NCBI GenBank assembly: GCA_017938055.1
Contig: JAGBCG010000232.1
Location: 1 to 14,789 of the forward strand
DNA: 14,789 nucleotides
Source: Clostridia bacterium
GTDB taxonomy: Bacteria > Bacillota > Clostridia > Oscillospirales > CAG-382
Direction: 5' to 3'
Shown here: in pieces, positions 14,028-14,789 of the stretch
Numbering within the stretch: position 1 is the first letter of the stretch
Layout: each line of letters starts with the position of its first letter
Program-made: the position numbers and the translations under genes
Notes under the pieces: model-generated
What the model was told of the DNA's origin: nothing
What the model saw: the letters and a program-made list of their open reading frames with translations, nothing else
Database searches by the model: none

Positions 14028-14789
14028 ATGAAGAAACTTTTGTGTGTAGACGGAAACAGCCTTTTAAACAGAGCATTTTATGGTGTAAAACCTTTAACCA
14101 CACGTGACGGAAAAAACACAAACGCCACTTTTGGCTTTATCAAGATGTTAAATAATCATCTTCAAAGTGTTAAACCCGACTATGCGGCAATAGCTTTTGA
14201 TTTAAAAAAGCCAACCTTCAGACATGAAAAATGTGACTTTTATAAAGCAAACAGAAAAGGAATGCCCACAGAGCTTGCAGAACAGCTTGAGGACTCAAAA
14301 AATGCAGCACAGCTTTTAGGCTTTCATATGCTTACAAAAGAAGGCTTTGAGGCAGATGACATTCTCGGAACTCTTTCTGAATATGGCAGACAAGGTATAC
14401 AGGTATACTTGCTTACGGGTGACAGGGATTCCTATCAGCTTGTGGGAGAAAACGTAAAAGTACTGTATCTGTCCACAAATCAAACAACGGAAATTGATGA
14501 AAAGGCTGTGTATGAAAAATACGGAGTAAAGCCAAGAAGCCTCATAGAAGTCAAAGCACTGATGGGTGATTCAAGCGATAATATTCCCGGTGTTAAGGGA
14601 ATAGGAGAAAAAACGGCACTTGACTTAATAAAGCGTTTTGAAACGGTGGAAAATCTGTATAATTTCGACAAAAAATATCACCGCTTTGAAGGGGTTTTGG
14701 AAACGGGGGAAAAGCTTTCCTCGTTCTTGCAAAAGCTGCGTTCGCCGCAGTTTGTGCCTTGCGTGGATACGGGGCATGCGCTTTTGACG
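14028..14789 (+). CDS. polA: DNA polymerase I, N-terminal 5'-3' exonuclease part (cut by window edge)
   Basis: 254 codons are visible with no stop before the edge. The N-terminus MKKLLCVDGNSLLNRAFYGV and the FEN-type metal ligands Asp8, Asp58, Glu108, Asp110, Asp111, Asp132, Asp134, Asp181 and Asp184 are in place. The H3TH DNA-binding motif DNIPGVKGIGEKTALDLI (184-201) follows. This is the flap nuclease domain of PolA, which removes RNA primers and repair flaps; the polymerase domain, if present, lies beyond the window. The ATG at 14028 has only a weak upstream AAGAG. From about residue 214 (14667) resemblance to PolA is lost and base composition rises sharply, so either a foreign segment is fused in frame or the end of the sequence is not native. 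An isolated exonuclease protein remains possible. Confidence 0.87.
   Translation, partial: MKKLLCVDGNSLLNRAFYGVKPLTTRDGKNTNATFGFIKMLNNHLQSVKPDYAAIAFDLKKPTFRHEKCDFYKANRKGMPTELAEQLEDSKNAAQLLGFHMLTKEGFEADDILGTLSEYGRQGIQVYLLTGDRDSYQLVGENVKVLYLSTNQTTEIDEKAVYEKYGVKPRSLIEVKALMGDSSDNIPGVKGIGEKTALDLIKRFETVENLYNFDKKYHRFEGVLETGEKLSSFLQKLRSPQFVPCVDTGHALLT
14680..14789. other. GC-rich segment of unknown origin within the polA frame
   Basis: By hand count 49 of the last 89 bases (14701-14789) are G or C, about 55 percent, against a visibly AT-rich background elsewhere. Codons such as CTG, CGT, TCG and CCG appear here but are rare in the preceding genes. The frame stays open yet the peptide does not look like PolA. 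The minus strand also reads open for about 36 codons. Candidate explanations are a dispersed repeat inserted in polA, or a chimeric contig end. The left boundary is approximate. Confidence 0.5.

Noticed and set aside
1..14789. CRISPR array, phage genes, transposase or defence system
   Set aside because: No spaced direct repeats, no transposase or integrase motifs and no defence-type proteins were found; every sizeable frame is accounted for by housekeeping or transport genes.

Overview
The window looks like a chromosomal, AT-rich segment of a low-GC Firmicute in the class Clostridia, most like an Oscillospiraceae/Ruminococcaceae-type gut anaerobe. The pointers are a 2[4Fe-4S] ferredoxin, an anaerobe-type feoA-feoB-Cys-rich peptide iron operon, strong AGGAGG-like ribosome binding sites, a DHHW-family surface protein and the non-mevalonate pathway gene dxr. 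The exact genus cannot be read from the sequence. No phage, insertion sequence, CRISPR array, tRNA or rRNA gene was seen.

Left arm (1-3960, + strand). A cluster of DnaA boxes lies at 29-92, ahead of an ECF transporter S component of the riboflavin (RibU) type. Next come a small ferredoxin gene with a structured leader and a strong terminator, then the ferrous iron uptake set feoA, feoB and a FeoB-associated Cys-rich membrane peptide. The same dyad, GTTAG-N6-CTAAC, occurs upstream of both feoA and feoB and is probably the operator of a metal-dependent regulator. The set ends at a bidirectional terminator.

Middle (3995-6184, - strand). A sensor histidine kinase with no response regulator in view is followed by recR, running left from a good sigma-A promoter. 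A divergent promoter fires right into a three-gene unit (6341-9104): a YegS/DagK-type lipid kinase, a Fur-family metalloregulator and a DHHW-family exported protein.

Origin and right arm (9105-14789, + strand). The 283-bp gap before dnaN has the anatomy of a chromosomal replication origin. It holds several TTTTCCACA-type DnaA boxes, then six perfect CTA triplets (a DnaA-trio element), then an almost pure AT stretch. dnaN follows at once, but dnaA, recF and gyrB are not next to it as they are in the classic arrangement. Instead the next gene is a ParC/GyrA-like topoisomerase A subunit. After a terminator come dxr and the 5' part of polA, which is cut by the window edge. The last ~100 bases of that polA reading frame are markedly GC-richer and no longer look like polymerase I, which suggests an inserted repeat or an assembly junction.

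The standout observations are the very regular DnaA-trio origin separated from dnaA, the second DnaA-box cluster 9 kb away, and the paired feo operators. Most of the genes themselves are ordinary housekeeping genes.
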